Below are positions 1 through 7,540 of a stretch of DNA of 64,000 nucleotides, one piece after another. Positions within the stretch are counted from its first letter, which is position 1; every line of letters starts with the position of its first letter. A model generated the notes under the pieces. That model had not been told where the DNA came from and did no database searches. It saw nothing but the letters and a program-made list of their open reading frames with translations. Position numbers and translations under genes: made by a program. The stretch is from Pyrinomonadaceae bacterium (GTDB taxonomy: Bacteria; Acidobacteriota; Blastocatellia; Pyrinomonadales; Pyrinomonadaceae): assembly GCA_019694355.1 (NCBI GenBank), contig JAIBCB010000003.1, positions 496,001-560,000 of the forward strand. Direction: 5' to 3'.

Positions 1-262
1 TGCCGTATGTAGGAGAATCTTCGCGGTTGTCCCACATTCGCATCTTGAAATCCGATGGGCCGATGAAGCAAAAAAGATCGGCCTGATCGACGTGTTCGTG
101 CGGCCCGCGTGCAACGCCGGGCTTCGTGAACGAGACGTACGACATCGCCGGATAGAACTCCGCGTCAAGCTCATCGTGCCGAAAAAGCTCCGCAAGCCAC
201 CCGCGGTCATCCGCATATTTCTTCAATTCGTAAACAACAACATCTTGAATACTTTTGTCCAT
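1..262 (-). CDS. dTDP-4-dehydrorhamnose 3,5-epimerase-like protein (RmlC family), N-terminal part
   Basis: The first 87 codons of a minus-strand gene that runs off the left edge of the window. It starts MDKSIQDVVVYELKKYADDR and contains DDRGWLAELF followed by VARGPHEHVDQADLFCFIG. That is the layout of the small cupin-fold epimerases related to RmlC: an acidic-Arg-Gly segment, then a His-containing beta strand (PHEH). RmlC isomerises dTDP-4-keto-6-deoxyglucose in dTDP-rhamnose synthesis, and the position beside rmlA supports a nucleotide-sugar role. The sequence is divergent from classical RmlC, so a related sugar cupin is possible. No Shine-Dalgarno is visible: the inverted repeat of the upstream element ends directly at the ATG. 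Confidence 0.75.
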   Translation of the reverse strand, partial: MDKSIQDVVVYELKKYADDRGWLAELFRHDELDAEFYPAMSYVSFTKPGVARGPHEHVDQADLFCFIGPSDFKMRMWDNREDSPTYG

Positions 263-264
263 AA

Positions 265-300
265 GTCTGTCGAGTCTGTCGAGTCTATCGAGTCTATTGA
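265..300. repeat. Four tandem 9-bp units, left arm of the insertion
   Basis: Units at 265-273 (GTCTGTCGA), 274-282 (GTCTGTCGA), 283-291 (GTCTATCGA) and 292-300 (GTCTATTGA). The last unit overlaps the stop codon of the four-helix-bundle gene (294-296). Confidence 0.9.
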
Positions 301-665
301 GCTCTTGCTATTAGGTGCCGGGCAAGGGCGAATATCATCTTAGATGCTTCTTCAACCGCAAGATAGAGTTCATCAAAGTCAGCTTGACTCATATATTTCT
401 GGTCAAGCGCCACGTATAAATGCGATTGAACTTCCGCCGTAGAGCTTCGGGAGATATTCAAAAAGTTGGCAAAATCTCTGTCTGATCTTCGGGCAAAGCC
501 TTCCGCGATATTCGCCATTATGGAAACACTCGCACGTCGCAACTGGTCCCTCAAGCCGTAGTCCTTTGCGAAGCTTCCATTGGCAGTGATCCGATAAACA
601 TTTTGCGTTATCACTCGTGCTTTTTGCCACGCCTGAATATCCTCAAACCTCCTAAAAGTCGCCAT
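294..665 (-). CDS. Four-helix bundle protein (23S rRNA intervening-sequence protein family)
   Basis: A 123-residue helical protein beginning MATFRRFEDIQAWQKARVIT. It shows the family hallmarks: an F-x-D-x-x-A-W-x-K-A opening, a central YGLRDQLRRASVSIMANIAEG segment in which Q-x-R-R-A-x-x-S-x-x-x-N-I-A-E-G is diagnostic, and a C-terminal amphipathic helix. Related proteins occur inside bacterial 23S rRNA intervening sequences and resemble the Avd subunit of diversity-generating retroelements, where they bind nucleic acid. The molecular role of free-standing copies is unknown. I chose the ATG at 663-665 over one six codons earlier because the family normally begins here. The gene is enclosed by inverted 9-bp repeats. 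Confidence 0.85.
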   Translation of the reverse strand: MATFRRFEDIQAWQKARVITQNVYRITANGSFAKDYGLRDQLRRASVSIMANIAEGFARRSDRDFANFLNISRSSTAEVQSHLYVALDQKYMSQADFDELYLAVEEASKMIFALARHLIARAQ

Positions 666-686
666 AATTCTCAACTCTCGCAACCA

Positions 687-722
687 CCAGACTCTCTAGA
701 CTCGCCAGACTCGACAGACTTA
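687..722. repeat. Four tandem 9-bp units, right (inverted) arm of the insertion
   Basis: Units at 687-695, 696-704, 705-713 and 714-722, consensus (C/A)(C/T)AGACTC(G/T). TCGACAGAC at 711-719 is the exact reverse complement of the left-arm unit. The last unit contains the rmlA stop codon. Confidence 0.9.
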
Positions 723-1451
723 CTCTGCTCGATTCGCACCGGAGCGGGCGACGAGGTTCGAGGCGAGGAGGAGGCTTTCGAATGTTCCGGCGTCGGTCCA
801 CCAGCCGTCGAGTTCGCCCCAGGTCATTTCGCCTTTGTTGATGTAGTGATTATTGACGTCGGTGATCTCGAGTTCGCCGCGGGCAGAAGGTTCGAGCGTC
901 TTTATGACATCAAAGACGGTGTGGTCGTAGAAATAGATGCCGATCACGGCGAAGTCCGACTTAGGCTCGGCAGGTTTTTCCTCGATCCGCAAGACCTTGT
1001 CGCCGTCGAGCTCGGGCACGCCAAAACGCTGCGGGTCGGGAACTTTCTTGAGCAGTATCTTCGCCCCTTTGCCTTGTGCGCGATAACCGTCCGCCGCTGC
1101 CCGAATATTCTTCTCAATGAGGTTATCGCCGAGCACGACGCAGATCGGTTCGTCGTCCGCGAAATGCTCAACAAGCGAGAGAGCATCCGCAATGCCGCCT
1201 TCGCCTTCCTGATATGTATAGTTCAGATGTTTCAGCCCGAAATGTTTTCCGTTGCCGAGCAGTTTAAGAAAGTCGCCCGCGGAATTGCCGCCCGTGACGA
1301 TCATAATATCGTCGATGCCTGCGTCAATGAGCGTCTGTATCGGATAATAGATCATCGGCCGGTCATAGACCGGCAGCAGATGCTTGTTCGTTATCTTTGT
1401 GAGCGGCGAAAGCCTCGAACCAAGCCCGCCCGCCAATATCACACCTTTCAT
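720..1451 (-). CDS. rmlA: Glucose-1-phosphate thymidylyltransferase (short form)
   Basis: Nucleotidyltransferase that joins dTTP and glucose-1-phosphate to make dTDP-glucose, the first step towards dTDP-rhamnose and related sugars. Visible motifs: the N-terminal nucleotide loop GGLGSRLSPLT (residues 8-18), EGGIADAL (about 85-91), GDN (108-110), RFGV (142-145), EEKP (157-160), GELEITD (192-198) and WTDAGT (218-223). At 243 residues it matches the short RmlA class, which lacks the C-terminal extension of the roughly 290-residue enterobacterial enzyme. It lies 12 bp after asnB in the same transcription unit. Its TAA stop is the edge of the four-helix-bundle insertion. Confidence 0.93.
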   Translation of the reverse strand: MKGVILAGGLGSRLSPLTKITNKHLLPVYDRPMIYYPIQTLIDAGIDDIMIVTGGNSAGDFLKLLGNGKHFGLKHLNYTYQEGEGGIADALSLVEHFADDEPICVVLGDNLIEKNIRAAADGYRAQGKGAKILLKKVPDPQRFGVPELDGDKVLRIEEKPAEPKSDFAVIGIYFYDHTVFDVIKTLEPSARGELEITDVNNHYINKGEMTWGELDGWWTDAGTFESLLLASNLVARSGANRAE

Positions 1452-1463
1452 ATCTTTATAGAT

Positions 1464-3347
1464 CTAATCAACAAACCTTCGATACCAAAGCTCCAGCATC
1501 AGGAGCGTCCAGATCGGGAATGCGTGATCGACGATGCCGTTGATGTGCTGATCGACGATCGTCTGAACGGATTCGGGGCGAATGATGCCGCGAGTTTTGA
1601 AGCTCTCGCTCAAGAGCACGTCGCGGACAAAATCCTTCATCTCCTTGCGGAACCAATGCCCGACGGGGACGCCAAAGCCCATCTTCCGCCGATAGATCAC
1701 TTCGCGTGGGACGAGGCGAGCCGCAACCTTTTTGAGAAGGTATTTATTCCGATATCGCGGCATCTTGATGTTTTCCGGCAAGCTCGCAGCGAATTCGATG
1801 ACCTTGTGATCGAGGAACGGAGCGCGCGCCTCGAGCGAATTTGCCATCGACGCGATATCGACCTTTACGAGCAGATCGTTCGGCAAATAGGTCATCTGAT
1901 CGGTCAGGAGCGTCGCGTCGAGCACGCCCGTTCCGTTCGCCTGCTTGAACCAATTCCCGAGCAGGTCGATGGCCGCATTGTGCGCGACCTCGGCGGCAAA
2001 TTCCGTCGTGTAGATATCCCGTTTGACCTTTGGCTTGAATGTTGACATCCAGCGAAAATACCGCTCGATGCGCGGTTCGCTCGCCGAAGTGAAAAACCTT
2101 TGAACGTCGCGAACACGCGTCTTCTTTGTCTCTGAGGTCGGCAGCAGATTTATCGGCCCTTCGATAAATACCTTTCTCAACGCGGACGGAATTCGCTTGT
2201 AGGCTTCGGCGAACTGCATCGCCATATACCGCTCATAGCCCGCGAAACTCTCGTCGCCGCCGTCGCCATTCAGCGCAACGGTTACGTGCTTGCGCGTCTC
2301 ACGCGAGACGTAATACGTCGGCAACGCGCTCGAATCGGCGTAAGGTTCGCCGTAGTGTTCGACGAGCGTCGGCAGGAGTTCGATCGCATCGGGACGCACG
2401 ATGAATTCGTGATGCTCGGCACCGATGTGTTCGGCAACGCGTTTTGCGTATTTGAGTTCGCTGAAATCCTGTTCTTCAAAACCGATCGAGAAAGTCTTGA
2501 CGGGCGTGGAACTCTCCTGCGCCATCAGGGCGACGACCGTCGATGAATCGACGCCGCCCGAAAGGAACGCTCCCAGAGGAACTTCCGAGATCATCCTTAG
2601 CCGCGTCGCCTCGCGTAGGATGCGTGTCGTCTCTTCGATCGCCTCTTCCTCGGAGATCTTTATCTTCTTTGAGAAATCGGGTTGCCAATAACGGCGGGTC
2701 AAGATCTTGCCGTCCTTCCAGCGGAGCCAGTGGCCGGGTTCGAGTTTGCGTATCGACTTGAACGCGGTTTGCGGAGCCGGCACGCAAAGGAACGAAAGAT
2801 AGCTGTCGATCGCACCTCGGTCAACTTCACGCGTAATGCTCGGATGCTTTAGAACGGCGGTGAACTCCGAACCGAAGATCAGGTCGCCGTTCGGCTGATG
2901 CGAATAGAGCAGCGGCTTTTTGCCGACGCGGTCGCGTGCGATGAAAAGCGAACGGTCTCTCTCATCCCAGATCGCGAATGCGAACATCCCGCGAAGATGT
3001 TCGAGACAATCCGCTCCGAATTCATCATAGAGCGCAACGACGGCCTCGGTGTCGGAATTCGTATAGAGCTTAACCCCGCGTTCGATCAGCCCTTTGCGAA
3101 GCTCCTGATAATTGTAGATCTCGCCGTTAAAGACGATCCATTTCGTGCGGTCGGCGTTGTGTATCGGCTGCTGGCCGCCGGCAAGGTCGATGATCGCAAG
3201 CCGACGCATCGCGAGCCCGACGTTGTCCTTCACATAAAAGCCGTCCTCGTCCGGCCCCCGGTGAATGATCGCGCGGTTCATCGCCTCGAGCAGCTCGCGA
3301 TCCGCCGCTCGCCCCGAATTATTTACAAATCCCGTGATACCGCACAT
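1464..3347 (-). CDS. asnB: Asparagine synthase (glutamine-hydrolysing) / class II amidotransferase
   Basis: A 627-residue enzyme starting MCGITGF, so that Cys2 becomes the N-terminal nucleophile after Met removal. This is why I use the ATG at 3345-3347 rather than the longer open frame upstream. The glutaminase domain (about 1-200) has RGPDEDG (30-36) and FNGEIYNY (73-80). The synthetase domain has the ATP-pyrophosphatase loop SGGVDSS (263-269) and NGDGGDESFAGYERY further on. It transfers ammonia from glutamine to an acid group. Within a polysaccharide locus the substrate may be a uronic acid or another sugar acid rather than aspartate, as for exosortase-associated amidotransferases, but no exosortase is visible here. 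Confidence 0.9.
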   Translation of the reverse strand: MCGITGFVNNSGRAADRELLEAMNRAIIHRGPDEDGFYVKDNVGLAMRRLAIIDLAGGQQPIHNADRTKWIVFNGEIYNYQELRKGLIERGVKLYTNSDTEAVVALYDEFGADCLEHLRGMFAFAIWDERDRSLFIARDRVGKKPLLYSHQPNGDLIFGSEFTAVLKHPSITREVDRGAIDSYLSFLCVPAPQTAFKSIRKLEPGHWLRWKDGKILTRRYWQPDFSKKIKISEEEAIEETTRILREATRLRMISEVPLGAFLSGGVDSSTVVALMAQESSTPVKTFSIGFEEQDFSELKYAKRVAEHIGAEHHEFIVRPDAIELLPTLVEHYGEPYADSSALPTYYVSRETRKHVTVALNGDGGDESFAGYERYMAMQFAEAYKRIPSALRKVFIEGPINLLPTSETKKTRVRDVQRFFTSASEPRIERYFRWMSTFKPKVKRDIYTTEFAAEVAHNAAIDLLGNWFKQANGTGVLDATLLTDQMTYLPNDLLVKVDIASMANSLEARAPFLDHKVIEFAASLPENIKMPRYRNKYLLKKVAARLVPREVIYRRKMGFGVPVGHWFRKEMKDFVRDVLLSESFKTRGIIRPESVQTIVDQHINGIVDHAFPIWTLLMLELWYRRFVD

Positions 3348-3355
3348 ATTGCTTG

Positions 3356-4729
3356 TTAACGGCCGTCGTGACGGTCGAACATCACACCGGCGGCCTGAGG
3401 CTGGAGTGCCATCGCCCTGTTTGTGATCATTTGCCGGTCGCGACGTTTCTCCAGTATCAGCTCGATGCCGACCGCAGCGAAAATATAAAGAAATACCTGA
3501 ATCTGCGTCCTTTGTCGATACGCCGTACCAACATTTCCCTGAAAGATCGCGTACGCAATGGACAACATCACCGTAAAAATGAGCACGGGAAGGGCGCGCG
3601 AAAATCTTCGGCGGATGGTATAGAGCAGCCCTGAGATGATGAACGGGATCGTCGCGTACCAAAGCAGCGTTTCTGGGATCGTAACGGCCTGGCGAAGATT
3701 TGCGGCCATCCACGGGAAAGGCGCAAGGAAAAGATAGGTAAGACCCACGGGAATCGTCGCCAAGGCTCCCTCGGGCGTCGAAACGTCGCTCTCTTCGCTA
3801 AACCCGGAGTCAGCAGAACGCGCAAGGTCGAGCCGGCTTCGCTGGACGGTCTGCAGGTCGGTCACGCGCGAAACATCTGTTGAAGCAATGCGGATGACAC
3901 CGAAGTATGTAAGGCCGAGGCCGAGGATCAAAAGGGCCGCGAGACGCGGTGCGAAGGTACGCAGCCGGCCGGAAGTGCCGACGACGAGGCTACCGACCGC
4001 GGCGACCGCGACCATATAAAAAATATAAAATCGAAGGGACAAAATGCCGACGAAACAAATGCCGAGCACCGCGACCGCCAGAATGCTGAGCTTCTCCTGC
4101 AATTTGAGAACGGCGATCGTGCCGACGACGAGGAACAATAGCACGAGCCCGTCCTTCATCAACTGGCTCGACCAGATCACCATTGCGGGCATTATTGCGA
4201 TCAAAACAGCGGCGGTCCGGGCCACGCGTTTGCTTTCATATAGCCTGCGGGCAAGCACGTAAACTGCGGGTGCCGTCGCGGCACCGAGAGCGCCGCAAAT
4301 GGTTTGTGGTATCAGGATATTTCGACCGAAGACGTAATAGACCGCGCCCACAAAGTAGTTCATTCCCCAGCCCGAGCCGGACATGCTGGCAGCCCTATGA
4401 AGTTCGAACGGAGAGAGCATTCCGCCCTTGCCTGACCAAATGAGCGTTAACTCATGTCCGAGTCTGTCGTAGGTGTTCGCGTCGCCGCCAAAAAAGCCGC
4501 GCAGGTCGAAGTAATGGATAAATAATCCGGCGGCGAGCCGCATTCCGAGGGCAAGTAGAAAGATCTTAGAGACCGCTTCCGGTTCATCTGTCGTTTGGTA
4601 GATGGCAAAAACGACCAAGGCCGACAGCATGGCTGCGGTCAAAAGAAACGCTCCGGCAGACGGCGAGAATGCCGCCGTCAAGGCGATCATCGCAAAAATG
4701 GCAATTATCGCTCCCTGATATCGCTTCAT
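3356..4729 (-). CDS. Polytopic membrane protein, possible GT-C type glycosyltransferase
   Basis: 457 residues with about ten hydrophobic segments. After the second or third segment a periplasmic-looking loop contains GFFGGDANTYDRLGHEL. Such an acidic loop after the first transmembrane helices is typical of GT-C fold (ArnT/PMT-like) lipid-linked sugar transferases. A soluble loop rich in Ser and Asp (near RSADSGFSEESD) precedes the last helices. The stop is 8 bp upstream of asnB. I do not recognise a specific family. Sugar transfer or polymerisation of the repeat unit (Wzy-like) are both possible from context, and this locus otherwise lacks an obvious polymerase. Confidence 0.7.
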   Translation of the reverse strand: MKRYQGAIIAIFAMIALTAAFSPSAGAFLLTAAMLSALVVFAIYQTTDEPEAVSKIFLLALGMRLAAGLFIHYFDLRGFFGGDANTYDRLGHELTLIWSGKGGMLSPFELHRAASMSGSGWGMNYFVGAVYYVFGRNILIPQTICGALGAATAPAVYVLARRLYESKRVARTAAVLIAIMPAMVIWSSQLMKDGLVLLFLVVGTIAVLKLQEKLSILAVAVLGICFVGILSLRFYIFYMVAVAAVGSLVVGTSGRLRTFAPRLAALLILGLGLTYFGVIRIASTDVSRVTDLQTVQRSRLDLARSADSGFSEESDVSTPEGALATIPVGLTYLFLAPFPWMAANLRQAVTIPETLLWYATIPFIISGLLYTIRRRFSRALPVLIFTVMLSIAYAIFQGNVGTAYRQRTQIQVFLYIFAAVGIELILEKRRDRQMITNRAMALQPQAAGVMFDRHDGR

Positions 4730-4775
4730 GAAAAAAGGCTAAACGCGACGCGGCAACTTCCAATCGACCCGTATC

Positions 4776-5495
4776 TTAGATATCTGCCGGCAGGTCTTTT
4801 CTAGTTTTGTACTCAACGAGGAAAGCTCCGTCCTCGCCGAGATCTTTGATCTCTTTTGCGGGTACTCCCGCGATAAGCATATTCTCTGCCGAAAAGGCTT
4901 TTGTGATGACGGAACCAATGCCAACTACGCATCTTGGCGGGATACTTCCGCCCGGTGCAACTCTTATTTCCGAACCAATGTATGCCTGGTCACCGATCTC
5001 GATCGGCCTTGTCATCTGACGGTTATGTGTCCATAGCGACGAGTTTCGCCCACCCAAGATCACACGCTTTCCAAACTCGACACGATCCGTAAAGTCGATC
5101 TTGTGCGACGCTGTGATAACGCTTCCGTCTCCGAGAATGAACTTTGGCTCGATCGGGTTTACGACATCAGGATCAGGGATCGAATTTATCTCGTTCCAAC
5201 GGAGCACTTCGCAGTATCGCCCGATCCGCACTTCGTCACCGCCTCGAATAATATTCAAATGGCCGATCCGTGTATGCTCTCCGATCGACAGCAGCTTTGT
5301 GCCGACAAGGAAGTTGAAATGCCCGATCGATACGTTATCCGCGATCATACACTCGCGCGCGTCGATTATCGAGAACCCGATCCGCACTCGCTTTCCGACC
5401 TTATACCCGAACATCAGACGGTAAAGCGGACGTTTCAACATTGAAGGGAGAAACGCGATAATGCACTTTGTCGCTAGCCGGATCTTTCGCACCAT
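4776..5495 (-). CDS. Left-handed beta-helix (hexapeptide repeat) acyltransferase
   Basis: 239 residues. Repeated hexapeptides of the [LIV]-G-x-x-x-x type run through most of the chain: VSIGHFNFLV, LSIGEHTRIGHLNIIRGG, VRIGRYCEV, then ILGGRNSS, AYIGSEIRVAPGGSIPPRCVVGIGSVITKAF. The C-terminal part VVGIGSVITKAFSAENMLIAGVPAKEI is the classic end of LbetaH sugar O-acetyltransferases. Such enzymes use acetyl-CoA to decorate sugars. The basic, hydrophobic N-terminus (LATKCIIAFLPSMLKRPLYR) may associate with the membrane. It sits between the GT4 gene and the polytopic protein in the polysaccharide run. Confidence 0.85.
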   Translation of the reverse strand: MVRKIRLATKCIIAFLPSMLKRPLYRLMFGYKVGKRVRIGFSIIDARECMIADNVSIGHFNFLVGTKLLSIGEHTRIGHLNIIRGGDEVRIGRYCEVLRWNEINSIPDPDVVNPIEPKFILGDGSVITASHKIDFTDRVEFGKRVILGGRNSSLWTHNRQMTRPIEIGDQAYIGSEIRVAPGGSIPPRCVVGIGSVITKAFSAENMLIAGVPAKEIKDLGEDGAFLVEYKTRKDLPADI

Positions 5496-5566
5496 CCTGC
5501 TCTAATTCTTAACCGACGCCGCCGAATCTCCAAGTGTTGTGAGGCTTAAGATGTACATTCTCGTGA

Positions 5567-6658
5567 TTATATGACAACACTCTCGATCGTCTCTGCAAGG
5601 AATTCAGCCTGCGACTCAAGAGTAAAGTGAGCGAGGGAGAATTTTCTTCCTTCGCACCCCATTTCAATACGTGATCGTCGGTCAGACAAAAGCTTGTCGA
5701 GGGAATTATACCAATCATCTTGCGTTGTCGCATTGAAATGCGTCCTTCCGGGTTCGCCGATCTCCGCACAGATGCCGACTGGCGACATCACAAATGGGAC
5801 GCCAACCGCCATATATTGGATCGCTTTGAATCCGGATTTGGCTTTTATCCATGCCTCATTTGCCGAGTTGGTCTCTGTGAGCGGATAAAGTCCGATGTCC
5901 AGGGAAGCAAAATCGGTGACCTCGCGTTCCAGCCTCCATTCGGCATTTTCGATCTCGACGCCTTCGACGGCAACCGCACCACGGCCGCTGCCGACGAGCC
6001 TTAGAACGAATCTATGCCGTCTTGCCAGGCGTTCGAGGGTCGGAAAGGTCATTGTCAACAGCGGAAACGTCGAGTGTGTGCCGATCCAGCCGATGACGGG
6101 CGGGTCATTGTGCTTCTCGACGGGCTTGAACTTATCAGTATCGACGACTGTTGGGACTACGACGGTCTTTGCGCCGAGCGATTCGGCATACTCGGCAATA
6201 AAACGGTTGCCGCAGATGACGACGGACGAACGGCGTATCAGGCGGTCGGTCTTGCCGAAGAATTTGAACGCGCTGCCGAGCCGTCCATAGGTCGGGCTGA
6301 CATAGCGTATGTATGTGGCGTCGTCGAGGTCGAGGATCAATGGCACGCGGGCGAGGTTTGCGATCATCCACTCGATTATGCCCGGTCCGAACATCATCGC
6401 TTCTCGCTGAATGAGCACAGCGTCGTACTTTCCGGCCGTCACCGCCTCTTTTATCCGGCGCAGCGTCGGGGCGATCATGCCTGCGGCCTTACGGGCAAAC
6501 CCGCCTTGTTTATATAGAGCTTTGAACTGCTCCGAGTCCAAGAAAGAGCTCAGCTCCACATCGATGCCGCGGTCTCTCAACGGCTCGATGAATTGCCCAA
6601 CACGAAACCGCGTCGCCGCCGCCTCAACCGGATACGAAGTTAACGCGAGGACTCTCAT
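5567..6658 (-). CDS. Glycosyltransferase family 4
   Basis: 363-residue GT-B fold transferase. The N-terminal half opens MRVLALTSYPVEAAATRFRV and includes a donor-domain entry segment PPVIGWIGTHSTFPLL. The C-terminal half has IGLYPLTETNSANEAWIKAKSGFKAIQYMAVGVPFVMSPVG, containing the E-x7-E-like K-x-x-x-Y-M-A-x-G-x-P segment found in GT4 enzymes. It would add one sugar to the lipid-linked repeat unit at the cytoplasmic membrane. The start codon directly follows the TAG of the methyltransferase (6659-6661) with no spacer, so translational coupling is likely. Confidence 0.88.
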   Translation of the reverse strand: MRVLALTSYPVEAAATRFRVGQFIEPLRDRGIDVELSSFLDSEQFKALYKQGGFARKAAGMIAPTLRRIKEAVTAGKYDAVLIQREAMMFGPGIIEWMIANLARVPLILDLDDATYIRYVSPTYGRLGSAFKFFGKTDRLIRRSSVVICGNRFIAEYAESLGAKTVVVPTVVDTDKFKPVEKHNDPPVIGWIGTHSTFPLLTMTFPTLERLARRHRFVLRLVGSGRGAVAVEGVEIENAEWRLEREVTDFASLDIGLYPLTETNSANEAWIKAKSGFKAIQYMAVGVPFVMSPVGICAEIGEPGRTHFNATTQDDWYNSLDKLLSDRRSRIEMGCEGRKFSLAHFTLESQAEFLAETIESVVI

Positions 6659-7540
6659 CTATTTAACTGCGAATATCTTAAGCGAATCACCGAGTCCAAG
6701 CCCATTCAAAACAATATTTGCCCCTGCCTTTGCGATGCGCCCTTTGAGGCTGCCGGTAAGTTGCTCATTGAGACCGTAGGCGGTCGCGACACGGTCGAAG
6801 CCCTTATCCTCAGAAGGCGGCGTTCGGTAGAAATTAATAAGTTCTGTCGGGTTGAGGCCGAGCGTTTGAATCTTTATCTGCCGAAATCGGGCCTTTTGAA
6901 GCATCTTTCGCACTCCGCGCGCGGAGTATAGCTGTGTGTGTTCCGGAGGTGAGATAACGGTCCAACGCTGTTTCATTAGCCTGAACGACATGCTGCGGGC
7001 CGATGGGGTTGTTGCCCAGAGTAATCCGCCTGGTCGTAAGATGCGGGCTATTTCGTCTAACATCGCTTGGGGATCCGGCACATGCTCTACAATTTCGCTG
7101 CACGTAACAACATCGAAATGCGCTTCCGGGTACTGAGCGTTTGTGAGGTCGCCAAGAAAAACATCGAATCCCTTCTGTCTAGCATTTTCGACAGCGGTTG
7201 CCGAGACTTCCTGCCCAAAAACCGTCCATCCAAGCTTTTCCGCGACATCCATTATCGAACCGGCCCCAAAGCCGATATCCAAAAGGCGGCCATTGGCCTT
7301 GTAACTTTCAAATCCGCCAATTATCTCCTTAAGGCGTTTGGTAATAAAATCGGGGACTGAAAGGTTCGATTCAGAATAATATGCGTCATAATCCTCGCTC
7401 TCGTCTTCCGTCGGTAGGGTTGCGGTAAAAAGGGACCTGCAATCGTTACACACATATATGTCGAAGCCATTTTTCGGCCCCACAAGTCTTGCTTCGGTTG
7501 CCAGGCAGCCCGGGCATGGTCGTCGAGCAATATCAGTCAT
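6659..7540 (-). CDS. Class I SAM-dependent methyltransferase with N-terminal zinc-binding segment
   Basis: 293 residues from the chosen start MTDIARRPCPGC. Four cysteines, CPGC near the N-terminus and CNDC about 25 residues later, suggest a zinc ribbon, a layout common in polysaccharide-locus methyltransferases. The SAM site is LLDIGFGAGSIMDVAEKLGW, followed by FDVVTCSEIVEHVPDP. It probably methylates a sugar or a glycan end. The start (7538-7540) overlaps the stop of the upstream glycosyltransferase by 8 bases (ATGACTGA). An ATG six codons earlier (7558) is the alternative and would lengthen that overlap. Confidence 0.86.
   Translation of the reverse strand: MTDIARRPCPGCLATEARLVGPKNGFDIYVCNDCRSLFTATLPTEDESEDYDAYYSESNLSVPDFITKRLKEIIGGFESYKANGRLLDIGFGAGSIMDVAEKLGWTVFGQEVSATAVENARQKGFDVFLGDLTNAQYPEAHFDVVTCSEIVEHVPDPQAMLDEIARILRPGGLLWATTPSARSMSFRLMKQRWTVISPPEHTQLYSARGVRKMLQKARFRQIKIQTLGLNPTELINFYRTPPSEDKGFDRVATAYGLNEQLTGSLKGRIAKAGANIVLNGLGLGDSLKIFAVK

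Larger units (their letters stand above)
263..721. mobile_element. Putative IVS-like insertion: four-helix-bundle gene bracketed by inverted repeats
   Basis: Bases 263-295 and the reverse complement of 689-721 match at about 30 of 33 positions, the outer 16 being identical. Each arm is built from a 9-base unit, GTCTGTCGA or a close variant. The unit occurs four times at 265-300 and four times in opposite orientation at 687-722. The element starts inside the rmlA stop codon (720-722) and ends on the base before the rmlC-like start codon (260-262), so it exactly fills the rmlA-rmlC junction. Its only gene encodes a protein of the family carried by 23S rRNA intervening sequences. An insertion that can fold into a long RNA hairpin is inferred. 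Mobility is not shown. Confidence 0.55.

Noticed and set aside
263..722. CRISPR-like array at the 9-bp repeats
   Set aside because: Units are contiguous 9-mers with no spacers and no cas genes nearby.
603..2045. 480-codon plus-strand open frame opposite rmlA and asnB
   Set aside because: It lies wholly antisense to two confident genes, has no recognisable domain and is explained by codon bias of the real genes.
3348..3713. N-terminal extension of the asparagine synthase frame
   Set aside because: Glutaminase activity requires Cys at position 2, which is met by the ATG at 3345-3347, and the extension overlaps the upstream membrane protein gene.
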